From Molossus alvarezi (Eukaryota > Chordata > Mammalia > Chiroptera > Molossidae), in assembly GCA_037176705.1 (NCBI GenBank), contig CM073907.1, positions 9,517,001 through 9,581,000 on the forward strand: a stretch of DNA of 64,000 bases, written 5' to 3'. Within the stretch, counting starts at the first letter, position 1. Each line of letters opens with the position of its first letter. The notes under the pieces are model-generated. The model did no database searches and had not been told where the DNA came from. It worked only from the letters and a program-made list of their open reading frames with translations. Position numbers and translations under genes: made by a program. This document shows positions 29,824 through 42,299 of this stretch, in pieces.

Positions 29824-32188
29824 CATCTCTGTCTCTTTAAATAAGCATCTTAGGAAATAATCTCCTGCAAACAGAAACTGCTTCCTCCTTGGAAATGCCA
29901 CCATCGCCACCTCTCTGGCTCTCTCTGAGCCTAACCCTCGGCTGCCTGGCAGCCAGTACTGCCCCTGGACCTGGGCTGGGGGTGGGGGTGCACCTATGCA
30001 GGCAGGAGCTTTTTGAGGGCCCTGGGGTCCCACCCACCTGGCCTGGGCAGCTGACCAGGTCTGATAGCAAGTTCCAAAGAGGGGCTGGCTAATTTATCCA
30101 ATCATTCTTCATTTCTCTTAGCATCTTCTCCCTAAAGCCATCCGATTCCCAAAAGGAGGGGCCTGGGGCTGCAAATACACCCCCCCTCCCATTGGCTTCT
30201 CCGCTTTCCAGGCCCTCTGTCATCACTATTTAAAAAACCCTGTGACTTTGGGACTGTGCAGGCCACTCCGTCAGCTGTCATCTTCACTAGGATGGGCATC
30301 TAGGCACCCTCTGTTCTCCAGAAGAGATTGTGAACCCAGGGAAATGATCGGTCAGTCGGAGTGTCATAACCTCTTTCCAGAAGCTTTCTTTGCCTCCCAG
30401 GGGGGTGAGGGCTCCTGGGGAGGGCGGAGGAGCCTGGCCTCCGCCCGGAGCTGGGGCCTGCCTGCGGGTCTGGGCCTCTGGGCTCCCAGCCGCCATGTGG
30501 CCATCCCCATGCTGCTGCCCCCGTTGCGAGGAAGGTCTGGGAAACATTTTCTCTGTGCTAATTTTATATTTCCCCTTTCCCCCTGGCAACATTAAACATA
30601 ATTTTGTGCTGTCACTGTCACTAAGATTGCGGTTTGTTGATGTCTCTACTTGGAAATCCGACCCCTTCGCCTCCAACAGGGAGGCCTCCCTGTTCAGCCT
30701 CTGGGAGGCCCCTTCTCCATCGGGGCGACAGGGTTTCTGAGAAAAAGCTGAGCGAGAGAGACCGACCAGCAATAAAGTCCAGAAGGGTCCCCACCAGGAC
30801 CCCGCGATCATCTCAAACCCCCTTTCCCTCTGACAGCAGAGCCAAATGTATTTTTGAGGTGCGTTTTTTGGTCGTTGGCTTGTTTAATCAAATCCCTGCA
30901 TTTTTTTTTTTTTTTAGTTCTTAACCCCTCCACCCCCAGCCCCTATACATTTTCTCTGGCTAAGCAATAATCCGATGGCCCAGTGACCACGTTCCTGGAG
31001 ATAAAATCCACTTATCCCTGTGTCGCCTCTCGGAGGCCCAGTTATCTGGGGCCTTTGGTGACAGACTGGAGCGGCAGAGATGAGGCTACTTCTCAATTCC
31101 CAGGCCCTGCCTGCTCCCCTTTCCTTTAAGGTGCCAATCTGGAGGGTCACGCCAGGGTGCCCACCATCTCCAGGCTCGCTCTCTGCTCTTGCTCTTGGTT
31201 CTGGGCGCTTTTCTTTGTTGTCCTTTTTCTTGCACGAGATGCTGTCATGCTCCACAACAGCGTGTCAGAGTTTTTTTACACCTGGGCTGGTAGTTTCTTC
31301 ACGATTAGCTCATTTCACTGGCTCAGAGCAAAGCAGCCCCTGGGTCAGGCATTCAGAGGAAGGCCCATGTCACAGACCCAAGCAGAAGGTTAATTTTCTC
31401 TCATTAGCATCTGCAGAGTTCACTCCCCGGTTGGATCTGGGGTTCTAGCTGTCGTCTTCTCCCTGTTCCCCTCTGGAATACTCGCTCTCTCTCATGGTGG
31501 TGTCCCCTCCATAACCTACATTCTGCCTGTTGGATCCTTAGACTGATCACTGGACCCGCATCTCGTCGATTTCCAGTTTGCCTGTTTCCCCCTGGGGTCT
31601 GTCTCCTCATCCACAGCTCTCTCCATCCCTGCAGGGAGGACTCTGGTTTATTTCAACGAGTTCACTTCTCCCTTTTCCTTTCATTCACTGCTGGTAAAAG
31701 CAAAAGACACAAAATGGCCAGGTTCAGCTGGGTGTGTGTGAGGGGGAGCCAGCCACCTAGAAAAAAACTAGAGGTTTGTGATAGAAGAAACAACAGAGAA
31801 GAGTGTCACATTTGCAGCTGGAGTAGAGGAGTGTGTTTGTGTGTGTGCATCTGGGTGTGTTTTTGAGATTTCTTTGAACTGCCTTTGTGCGGACTCAGGC
31901 AGTTCCCCAAGCTAGTCCCGGTATAGGGACTTTGAGTTAACCTCTTATATCAAATGAATCTTTTAATTTAGAGACCAATAAATCTCCATCTCAACCTACC
32001 TTTCGCAGCCTTAGCCTGAGCTCAGTGAGACAAGACCAGGGTTTATAATAAAGACCAGATAAAGTTTGCCAAACTTATTATTATTTTCCCCTCCACCCTT
32101 TGCCCGCCAGCCTGAAAAATCCCCCCATCCAACAAATCAAGGTTCAGGAAAGTAGGAGCTTTTCCTCCGTGAACAGCCGGTTGGGAAT
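24921..32188. other. Gene-free, repeat-poor DNA downstream of NR2F2
   Basis: Alternating AT-rich blocks and CpG-rich blocks (by eye about 26380-27250, 27500-28100 and 28430-29080). TAATTA homeodomain cores cluster near 25030-25070. A (CT)n microsatellite lies at 29783-29820. No SINE, LINE or LTR recognised and no convincing gene. Confidence 0.55.
29783..29820 (+). repeat. (CT)n microsatellite
   Basis: About 19 CT dinucleotides, uninterrupted. Confidence 0.95.
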
Positions 32189-32425
32189 TTATTTATTTTT
32201 ATGTATTTATTTTTTTATTTTTATTGATTTTAGGGAGAGAGGAAGGGAGAGGGAGAGAGAGATAGAAACATTGATGAGAGAGAACATCAATTGGCCTCCT
32301 CCTGCATGCCCCCCCCACCCTGGGGATCAGGCCCACAACCTGGGCATGTGCCCTGACCAGGGAATCGAACCTGCAACCTCCTGGTGCATGGGTCGACCCT
32401 CAACCACTGAGCCACACCGGCCGGG
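32189..32425 (-). mobile_element. VES-type tRNA-derived SINE
   Basis: Complete element in reverse orientation. On the + strand it shows a T-rich tail, a GAGAG-rich body, then CCTGACC...GGGAATCGAACC (B-box complement) and CCACTGAGCCACACCGGCC (head). It is flanked by an 11-base duplication CGGTTGGGAAT (32178-32188 and 32426-32436). It is the first transposable element recognised from the left edge of the window. Confidence 0.93.
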
Positions 32426-32436
32426 CGGTTGGGAAT

Positions 32437-33622
32437 CTCTACCTTTTCACAGCCAGCCGGGTGACTGAAGTGGTTTTCCAAGCTTCAGACACTGCCATGA
32501 TTTATAGTTTTTCAACAAGTCATTATTTCGGTGTGTCGTTTAGGTGGGGCTGAGACCATCTAATAATCATTGTCAGGCCGGGGGCAGGGGATCGCCTGTG
32601 ACCGAGAAGAGAGTTAACACTAGAACATGAAAGTCAGGCCGGTCTCGGGGGATGGAATTTGGGAGAGAGCCTACACACGTGTGCTGCTGGGCTATAAAGA
32701 AATACATTGTTAACAACAACAAGACAGACAATGCCCTAAGCTCTGCCTTGATTCGGAGCTGAGCTACTTTCAAGATTTTTTAGCAGCCCTGTTCATTTTG
32801 ATGGGGTTTCTGGGCCATTTGAAATTCAACCTTTAGCCAGCCTGCTCCTGGGGTATGGGCACAGAATTCATTTTCTGATTTACTACCCTTCCCTATATTT
32901 TCTTTATTTCCTGATGGCCTCCCAGGGGGCTAATCTTTTTTTTCCCCCTTGCTTTTATATTTTCCAGGGTTTTTTCTTTTCTCTCCACAGTGTTTTTCCT
33001 GATCACCCCTTTGCTTTCTTCCTTGAGAGACAGAGGAAAAGAAAGAGAATGGGATGGGGGGGGTGTTTCCAAATGGCTCCTCTCTAAGTATTATTAATTA
33101 TTGTTACAAGGTAGCCGGTTCTTAACTAATAACTAACTTGTAAATTACCACTGACTTTCAGATATTTCCCATTTGTCCGCTTTGATTGATTTGAGTCATA
33201 GTCCACTCTCTGAAATACTTTTAGCTGCCCTGACCATCAGCCCTACCCAGGAAGCAAAGAGCAGTTTATCACCCTGCATGGACCCTGCCTCTCTGGTTTA
33301 ACTCTTCATGTGAACCTTTGGTTTTCATCCTGGGCTCTGGACTGGGCCTGGGACACTGCTGGAGAGATTCACGGGACAGTTAAACCACAAGGAAGGAGCG
33401 GACCGGCAGTCCTGCCTGTAATCACTGATTTACGTGTCATTTGAAAACATGGTCAAGCAAATGAATTGCATTGAAAGTACCAAAGGACTTCAGCTTCTGG
33501 GGCGCCTGGACATTCCTTTCTCCAGATTCAAGGCAGAAGGGATGGATTTTTCCAATGATTCCCAAACCTAAGAAACTCACCCAAGCCAAGACTTGTGTTT
33601 CCTTATATGCCTGGATACCGTT
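32437..33622. other. Non-coding, nothing recognised
   Basis: AT-rich to mixed sequence between two SINEs. No ORF with protein resemblance. Confidence 0.5.
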
Positions 33623-33833
33623 TCTTTTTTATTTTTAAAATATGTGTTTGTTGGTCTTTTAGAGAGAGAGGAAGGGAGAGAGAGATAGAAGCATCGATGG
33701 GTCTTGGGCCGCCTCCTGCATGCTGCCCACCAGGGATGGAGCCTGCAACCCGGGCATGTGCCCTGACAGAATCCACCTGGGACCTCTCAGTCCATGGGAG
33801 GATGCTCAGTCCACCGAGCCTCACCAGCCTGGC
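33623..33833 (-). mobile_element. VES-type SINE, diverged
   Basis: Same order of T-rich tail, AGAGAG body, TGTGCCCTGAC and CACCGAGCCTCACCAGCCTGG head as the better-preserved copies, with several substitutions and a small gap in the B-box segment. No clear target-site duplication. Confidence 0.88.
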
Positions 33834-34739
33834 ATGGATAGCAGTTCTAAGAGCCTGCTTACTCTCTGCCCACCTATCAGGGTTGTGATTACTGGTGGTG
33901 GGTGGGGAGAGGTGTATGGCTATGGGGGAGAGGGACAGGCCCCAAAGGGTTCTGGTAGGGGGAGCACCCCAATACCTCACCTTTTGGGAAGAAGGTTATA
34001 TATTCCAAAGGTCCTTTTTTCCTTCCATCATATCCAGAATACAATTTTTGACGCCATCAATACCCACTGCCTCCAATACCTCTGGAGTCTTCATCTTAAT
34101 TATATTATTAAGTGAAGTACTGTGCTGTCAGGGAATTGAACATGATTTATGACGTCTACCTATTAAAGGATCGATCGTGAATATCGTCTCTATCATCTAT
34201 CAATATTCTCCGGCCGGGGTATGTCTCACTCCCCGGTGGTTATGTGTAATACCGAAATGATAGACTGCAGGAAAGACTATTTCTGCTTCGCAGGAGAAGC
34301 TTCCCAGGTGCAGCCGGGAGCCAGCGTAGGGAGGAGGCAGGGGCCTCGGCGCGTCCGACCGCATCTCGCACCCAGGCGAATGTAAAGATTTTCTTTTCAT
34401 GTTTAAACCAGTGGATTCTCCTTCGGGTCTAGTAGAAGAAAAACCAGAGTCGTGTTTTTTGTTTTTTGTTTTGGAAAGAGGTAACCTCTGCAGGTCGATA
34501 TCGGGGGAGAGTATTTTCTAGCTGCTAGGCGATTTGCAAGGAGAGGAGAAGGAAGAACCAGCAACCAGGGGACCCCTTTAGAGGAGGGCGACTGGATGGG
34601 GACTGGCGGGGAGTGTAGGGGAGACAGGCTGTATTATTTTGGAGCAGATATCCAAGCTGTGCCGATGTCCTTCCGCTTGAAGGTGTCCAGTTCCTGGGAT
34701 CAATCTAGGCTCCCTACCACAAGCCGCCCCTACCTGCTC
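33834..34739. other. Non-coding, nothing recognised
   Basis: Mixed composition. It has an oddly CpG/GATC-rich short segment near 34160-34220 inside AT-rich DNA. No gene or repeat recognised. Confidence 0.45.
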
Positions 34740-35430
34740 CCGCCTGCTCTGCACAGGGAGGCTGGTGCGAAAGTCACAGCAGCGAAGCCGGGAGGAGCCT
34801 GGGCGCCGAGACCTTTTGTCTCCAGACGACAGAGCGCGCCGCTCGGGCTTTTTTCCACCCTTGGGGGCACGGCACGGGTCACCGGCGAGTCTCAGCCCCT
34901 GCTTTAGGGGGATGGGAGGGAGGGGCGGTGAATGGAGCCAAACTGCGCCTGGGACGGAGGCCGGAGCGCCCGGGCGGAGTGGGGCTTGGAGCGCGGCTCT
35001 CGCAGGCCTAGCCAGGCCCTGCTGCTGTCCGGGGCACACCAGGCCGCCAAGCCCAGGCTCCCTCCTCAGCTGCCGAGGCCTGGGGTCCATCAAGCGCCCT
35101 CTGGCACCGCGAGGGAGGCGCGCCCCGCCTGGCGCACGGGAGGGTCTCCGCTGCGACCTAGGCGGGCGGAGGCGCAGGATGCGGGACCTCCAGCCGGACC
35201 CTGGCCTCGCCGCCCTCCCGGAGCCGGCGGGCTCACTACCCTCCAGAGCTCCAGCTCCAAGAAGCAGGAACGAACACCACTGCGATCTGTCGGCCTTCTC
35301 CCTCGGGGTCCGAGGCCTTGGAGCCACACAGCGCAGGGCCGCACTGAGCAGGCGGGTTGTTGGAAGATGACCACAGGCAGAGGGAGGAGACAGTCGCCTG
35401 GCTCCTGACTGTCCCCAGCCACCGGCCTCT
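34740..35430. promoter_or_regulatory. CpG-rich island
   Basis: CpG- and GC-rich DNA with chance ORFs up to 249 codons on both strands and no protein resemblance. Bounds are by eye. Confidence 0.45.
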
Positions 35431-35578
35431 GCCGGCCAGGAGAATGTGTTTCCCTGCAGAAACCTCTATCCACAAACGTGCCCTCCCTCCTACCTGGCCA
35501 CCTGCCTGCCCGTCCTGACCTCCCACTCAAGCCTGCCCTTGGCCTCATGGTTTGTTCTCAGGTTTGGAAAGCTCCCAG

Positions 35579-35645
35579 GAGTCTGGGCACGATGCCTGGT
35601 ACATAGTAAGCACTCAATAAATGCTAGCTGTTGCTACCATTATTA
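35579..35645 (+). mobile_element. MIR/L2-type fragment (3' part)
   Basis: Contains GCCTGGTACATAGTAAGCAC followed by TCAATAAATGCTAG, the typical 3' end of mammalian-wide SINEs. It is a rare old repeat inside an otherwise repeat-poor stretch. Confidence 0.7.
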
Positions 35646-36529
35646 GGCACATCCAGTTTCCTGCACCGGTACCTGCTGTCTAACACAGTCAGTCCAGAGG
35701 GACCACAGCACACTGACGTCCTCCTGCTCAGTGCCTAGGGGCCCACCGGCTGCCTCTGCCCCCTCAAGGAGAGAGTCCCAACCCTCCACCTCTGCAGTGC
35801 AGATCGGGGAGCCCAGGTCCCTGCGATTCCTCCCTCAGTGTTTGTCCAGGCCTGGGCCACGGAGCAGAAGACACCAAGTCCTGAAGCAGGTGTTAGCAGC
35901 TCCCTAACTGGCCCTGTCCAGGTCAGTGCCAGGTGAGGGGCATTTCCATCAACTAAAAGCCTCTGAAAGTGGATAGTGGCTCCTCCTTTAAACACCAACA
36001 ACCCAAAAGGGAACCTTTGGAGAGAGAAGGCTTGTGTGTTGCGGGGGCGGGCACCAGGGCCAAGCCTAGGCGCAGGAGCAGCTGAGACAGAAGCATCGAA
36101 TGACACGTTTTTCTTCCAGAAACAATCCTTGCGGTAAGCCTTTCATCGGCCGGGCCCAGGGGAATGACTTTGGGGGAGAGAGAGCCACTTAAAAACACAC
36201 ATACAAAGTACAATCCAGGTAGCTGGATTTTATCTCGCCACCTACAATAAATATAACCCAGCCTCCCTTCCCGATTCCTCTTCCTATCAACAATACTAAT
36301 ACTTCGGTTGTGGTTTTTATTCTTTTGCAAACGATACTTCAGAGCCAGGAGGAGCCACGCCCAGGACGGCGACCACCTGCTTTGCCGCCTCTGGGACCCG
36401 TCCTCTCCCCCTTGCCCCCCAACCCCCACCCCGCTGGTGGATATTGTTGGATATGGACCCCTTTAAAAGTGACAACTGTCTAGTCCATACAGACCATCCA
36501 TTCCCACTTTCTAATCATTTTTCGGCGCC
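35646..36529. other. Non-coding, nothing recognised
   Basis: Moderate GC, no gene or interspersed repeat recognised. Confidence 0.45.
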
Positions 36530-36998
36530 AGGAGAGACCCCAGCTCAGGCCCCGCGGCGCGTGTCACGCGGCCCTCATTGTAGCATAATCGCCCAAACCT
36601 GGGCCTAATTGGAAGCTAATAGATCTGAGCGAGGGAGTCGGAAGACCAGGCCCGAGGAGCTAGATGTAAGCTTTGGAGGGATCGGAAATTCAGGAGACTG
36701 GAAGGAAGGTGAGATTCTTGGGATTTCCCCTGCCCCCTCCCCACACGACCGTGCGTGCGTCTCCCCGCTCGGCCTCTGGGGACGCAGCCCGTAGCTTTCC
36801 GCGGCCTGTGTCCCTGTCGCTGGCTCCTCTGGCTTCGGACTCCTGTGCGTCTGGGGAGTCCGTCCTTGCGCTCAGACCCCAGCCCTCCGCTGGCTTCTCC
36901 GAGCCCCCGGGAGGAGGCGCTGGTGCCTGGGTCGGCCTCTGGTCCCTCCCAGACGGCATCCCGAGCACCCATTCACAAAGCACCGCTTGGAGGAGGCG

Positions 36999-37039
<41 letters not shown>

Positions 37040-37600
37040 GCGAAGAGGGGAGTTTGATCTTGTCTCATTGGAGTCTGGGCCTGAAAGGAAATTCGTTTGG
37101 GTAAACAGCCAAGCTTCCAGGCTTAACGCCCGGCTCCCGCCCCCGCCCCTCCCCCCGTCCCCCATTCCCCTTCAACCCCACCCGCCACGCACACTCCGCT
37201 CCGCAGCCCCGAGCGAGCTCCGCGCGTCGGGCCGGAGTCCAGGGCTCCCCGGGTTCAAAGGGCCGCAGCCCCCAGGGAATACCCTCCTCGCTGAGCCTCG
37301 GGGGGCAGAAACGGACTGCAGGGCGGTGGGACCGGCCTGGGCCACGGTAGGAACCGCGAAACCTCCCGATTCCCTAAGTAGGGCTCGTCCCGGGGGAGGG
37401 CGCGGAGGAGTTCAGACCCCGAGGGGACATTCGCGCCCAGACCGAGCGGAGGCCGAGCCCGCGCCGCCGGCGGGCACCCAGGGCCCCACCAGGCGGCCAC
37501 AGGCCTGTGCCCACGTGTGTGCGTGGCCACAGGCAGGAGCGTGGAACCTCCTCAGGCCGCGCTGCGCTCGAGCACCACCCTGGGGTGACTACCGGGTTCC
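36530..37600. promoter_or_regulatory. CpG-rich island with (CA)n
   Basis: CpG-rich DNA containing a CG/CA dinucleotide tract at 37000-37040. Chance ORFs run on both strands. No protein resemblance. Bounds are by eye. Confidence 0.45.
37000..37040 (+). repeat. (CG)/(CA)n dinucleotide tract
   Basis: ACACGCGCGCG followed by about 14 CA units. Alternating purine-pyrimidine, so a Z-DNA candidate. Confidence 0.9.
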
Positions 37601-39098
37601 CACCTCCCTCCAAACGGCCTGGGCTCCTGCAAAGCCTTTTAATCTGTATTAAACGTTTTCCGAAGTTAGATTCTTTCCAAAGGAGAGTTCTTCAGTTAAC
37701 CGGCTGCAAACATAATTAATAGCTATTAACATGCAAAAAAAAAAAAAAAAAGCCGTTGTGTTTAAAAGGAGATGGGTTTCTCTCTAGCTCACTCTCTCAA
37801 ACTGGAAAAAGCCTCGAAATCTGAAAATGTCCTGATTAGATTATTAGGCCTGATTATATGGTGCCCCCCCCAACATTCTCTAATGAAATTCCTCCCTCTT
37901 CCCCCTTCCTCTGTCCCTCCTTCTCCAACTCCTTCTCCCGCTGCCTCTAATCCAGGCGTCATTAGCAACACCCTCTGGCTACATGTTTTGCATCAATGAG
38001 ACCCTGTGACATAGTTGTAATACAGACTCTGCCACTTTGCTCCGCATCTTGCTGTAGGAAGTGTAATAGCAATAAAAATCATTTTTCATCCCCAGGCATG
38101 ATTCGGTGTGTGTGTGGGGGGGCAGAAAATCTGAGTGTGAGAAGAGGGGGGGGTTGGAGGAGATCAAAGTGAAGGCAGGGAGGAGACTTCCAGAGAATGA
38201 AACCTTTCCAATTTAGAGACTTCTCCAAACTGGAGACTTCTAGATTCAAGCTTATCATTGTCTATGCTCTGCTGTCTTCTGGTTTTGTCTCCGTTGTCCC
38301 TCACGGCTGTCCCTCTGTGGACCCCAGGGCCTTCTAGCTCCCAGTACCTCTCAGCAGCCTTCTGTTCAACATGGATTCCTTCCAGCCACAAAGCCCCAGG
38401 GGTCCCAGGGGTCCCAGGGGCCCCGCCACCCTTCCTCAGTTGGCTGGGGTGAGGAGTCCTCATTCAATTCCTGCTAGGAAGTCGGGGCCTCTTTCCTGTA
38501 TGCTCTCTGGGGAAGTTTTCCCAGCCCGATGGAGAAGAGAGAAACCACCCAGAAAGCCAACCTGGCTATTTTCTGGGCTCAGCCCTGTAATTTCTGAGCA
38601 GGGGCTCACCGAGAACCTCCTAATCTACCATGAGTGTTGGTTACAAGGAGAAGACACTCCTTCCATAACTTGCCCGCTCTTTGGGAGCTCAACATGGCAA
38701 CTCAGAAAGGGCAGAGTTTCAAGAAAGGGTCTCAACGCTAAGTCTGCTCAGGCAGTGATATGCCAGGGTATAAACACCACAGTGGTTTCTAGTTCACTCG
38801 GCATTATACATGGGAGCCACTGAGCTCCTTTCAACAAAAACAAACACAGTCTAAACTACATTAGAAAAAAGATTCTCTGGACTCCCTCCCCCCAAAAGTG
38901 ACCCCCCCTCAAAAAAACACAAATCCTTACAGAACTCGGAGATAGACGCTCTAGTTTTAACACCATCTTCGGTACCTTTGCAGAAAAACTCGTTTTCAGA
39001 CATTTGTTTGTTTTTTTTTACTTCAACACCTATCTCCAGGGTGGTGTGTTTTGAAATACACTGAAGCAGAGACTCATCCCAGAAGTGATTACATTTTC

Positions 39099-39147
<49 letters not shown>

Positions 39148-39689
39148 TTTTACTCCTGAGGACTTCAAAGGGAGTCTCTTAAGTTACCAACCATAAAATA
39201 GGGTCAGATGCCCAGTTGGCGCCTTAAAGAGAAATACGCGGGATGCAGTTTGTAAGTCTCTGTCCTGCCTTGACTGGTTGAGGGGCTGTGTTTCGTGGTC
39301 GTTTTGTTAGCAGAGCTGGAGGCTGCGGGGGAAGAAGCTGGCCCCTTGTAGGCAGGGCTGCTTGGCTGTCTGATGGATCAGAATGAGTGGATTTCGGTGG
39401 AAATGTAATTGGGACGTGATGACTTTATAGGCACGGTCTTATGGGAGATATTTGCATGGTTCACAGCGAGGGCCCTGAACACGACGACGAGAATCTATCG
39501 CTTCAAGACAGCTCTCATTTATTTTATATTTTCTACCAAAATAGCGTCACAACTTAGACTTGGTGAAATTGTACCCATGTATATTTTTTCTCCTGTTATG
39601 TTCCCTTTATCCCAATGCAGACACTGCGCGATATGTCGGCCACTGATAGTGGGTTTTAGCCGCTGGGGGGGAAGGCCTGTGCATTTAAG
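37601..39689. other. Non-coding with short tandem repeats
   Basis: AT-rich with no gene seen. It contains a nonamer tandem repeat CCCAGGGGT (about three copies, 38395-38424) and an (AT)n tract at 39102-39139 running into poly-T. Confidence 0.5.
39102..39151. repeat. (AT)n tract plus poly-T
   Basis: About 19 AT units followed by 12 T. A cruciform-capable, length-unstable sequence. Confidence 0.95.
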
Positions 39690-40160
39690 TTTCTCTTAGG
39701 GTTTGGAGGGAAAGTCCGAAGAAGGTCAAGTTAGGCTGCAGAAGGCTGGCAGGCACGGCCGTGTAATTCCCGTTTCCGCAGCGAGGTGGCGCTCCAGGGC
39801 ACGGCAGCGCGCCCCGGCTGTCGGCCGCGTTCACGCTGCGAGGCTGCGGCCACCCAGCAAGGTGAACGCCCGCTTCGCACGCCTGGGCGGGAAATCGGGG
39901 AGCGCTCGGACCCGCAGGACCTACTGGTCGGCGGGTGGGCGAAGGCCCGAGGCCTGGGAGGAAGGCAGGGGCTGTGGGGAGCCCGACAGGGCCGAGGCGG
40001 GGCACATTCCGGGCACGATGGCCCGGGGGAATCTGTTAAGTTCGATTTCGCTGTGGGACCCTGGCTGCGCCGAGGCGGGGGGTGCGCTCCCCTCCCCGAG
40101 GGTCCCCCAAAGCCCCCAAACATCCAGGGAGTCCCCGACTCTTGCAACCCCTGCTAGGGA
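39690..40160. promoter_or_regulatory. Small CpG-rich island
   Basis: Short CpG-rich block in AT-rich flanks. No gene resemblance. Bounds are by eye. Confidence 0.4.
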
Positions 40161-42299
40161 CACTTCACCTCTTTTTTACATTTTCCTTTCTATCCTTTTC
40201 TTTTGAAAGAAGAAGAAGAAAAAAAAATAAACGATACAAAATCTTGTGCACTTCATATTTCGGTTCCCCTAAACCAGACAGTTTTTCTATTTGATAGTTT
40301 TTTCCCTTTTCCTTTTCCTTCCCTTCTTTTTTTGCATCACTTTTTTCCCCTGTTCTTTTTGGCGAACTTCCTAGAGCTAGTTCTGTGTGGGTGGGTGAGA
40401 GAGAGAGATGAACACCAGCCCTAGAAGACCCAGCATTGGGCAAATGGCAGGAAAATAGAAGAAGATACTATTTTGATTTCTTGAACACACTCCTATCCTG
40501 CGATTTCGTTTCCACACTTCTGTCCACAAAAAGCTCCCAAAGACCACGGCGGTGGGGGGCGGGAATGCTTGCTTCTTTCAACCTGCAGTGATGCGGCCCT
40601 TTAAAAACAGTTTGAAACAATCTAGAAATAATAGTAGTAATGGTCACAATGAAGAGTGTTGCCATGCTGCCTGCATTTTCCTCATGAGTCTGCAGCCGGC
40701 TGGGTGAGGTGGGAGCAAGGCCAGAGGTGCAGCTGGTAGGCAGGGGTGTCTGTCCAGCAGTTTCCCTGACCCCTGGGCTGTCCCCCTACCCAGTGGCCTT
40801 GGGCACTTGGCCTGGGCCCTGGCCACCGCTGGGAAGCTTTGCTGAGCCCACACCGAGTGGCCGATCTGTGCACTTTCTTTAGCCAGCATACCCTGCCGCC
40901 ACCCCACCTTTTTAAGTTTTCTAGTATAAATGCAGCCCCATTTGGGAGTCTACGGAAACTCAGAGGGTCAGGTCGTTAGGAATGTTAACGTGGTGACCAA
41001 GAATTATAAACATGATCTAAAAGTCTCTTCCAATTCATTTCTTCAAGTATTTATTTGAGTTAAGTGATGAAAAGTGACAGTTGTGAAATAGACAGCCTTT
41101 AAAAGTAATGAAGTCAGATGAGGCTTTAACCTGTCGATTGCTATAAATCAACTCTGAAAAAGACGGATGAAGAATATTATCTGGGCTCCTGAGAGCCAGC
41201 ATTGTGTGGGCCGTGCGTGGGCCGAGGGTCCGAAAATCGGCCAGCAAGCGCTGTCTGAGCAGGAGGGGGGAGGCCCGCACTCGGAGTGTGGCCCGGAGCA
41301 GCCTGGGACCTGCACTGCCTATAGGTGACATTTTGATGGGGGCAGGTCTCCATCTAGACTCTAGCTATGGATTTGTGCCACTGCAGTGCGTCTGGGTAGG
41401 TGACCCCAGCCCTCAGCACAGTTGGATATTCAGAGGGCTGACAGGCCACATATAGAAGGATGCTCAGGCCAGCTCCCCAACAATCTGAGGGTATCAGCTT
41501 CCTCCCTTAGGTGGGAAAGGGAGGGCCTGCAGGATGCCCTGATCTTACTGCCTTTTGGGAAATGGCAGCAGGGGGGGGGTGGGGAGGGGTAAGGAGAGGA
41601 AGATGAGCTGGGAAATGAAATTTTCCAGTGGACCTGGGAGGTCGGTGGGTGTTGGGTTCTCCGTGACATCCAGTAGCCCCAGTCTGCTAGGGAACCCAAG
41701 GAGGGATAGGACTGATGCAGTATCCAGAGCGCTGTGATGAGTTCTGCCCCTCTCCAGAGTTCAGATAGGGCTTCTGCGCAAGGCGAACTGGTAGGTGTTT
41801 TAGAATAAACTTTCCACATTTTCCTGGCGCTCTGAGCTCCCCCACAACTGCGATTTAGATCATAGCCAGACATGTTGGTGGGGGGTTGGGTGGTCCTCGT
41901 CCCAGCACCTACACCCCATGTGGGGCATCTAGCATGGTCCCGGAGAGGGAAGGGACTAGGGGATCCCCAGCAACAGGTCCTGCTGCAGCCATCCCCCGAG
42001 TCCTCCGCCCAGCCTGGCCTTTCGTCCTCTTTGCTGGAGTCAGAGAAAAGACGGGGGAGCACCTCTTGCCTCCTCTCCCCCTTGACCCTAGAGAGCAGCA
42101 GGCGCAAGGAGAGGACACCGGCTGGGTTTGGGGACAAGCGGCTGGCTGAGACTCTAGACACCGTCGTCAGTGGCTGGGAGTTCACTTAACTTCCCAGAAA
42201 TTCCCTGAAATTCCCAGACTCGGGGTTGGACGCTCCGACCGGGAGGACCCCTCTGATGAGGAGACCCAGGAGAATGTTGGAGGAAGGTGAAGTGAACCA
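40161..42299. other. Non-coding, nothing recognised
   Basis: T/A-rich then mixed composition. No gene or interspersed repeat recognised. Confidence 0.45.

Noticed and set aside
32287..32481. Small frames inside SINEs (also near 52589 and 60600)
   Set aside because: They recur with each VES copy and are readings of the tRNA-like head. tRNA-SINEs do not encode proteins.
34578..35370. 200-250-codon frames on both strands
   Set aside because: Mirror-image GC-driven frames without protein resemblance.
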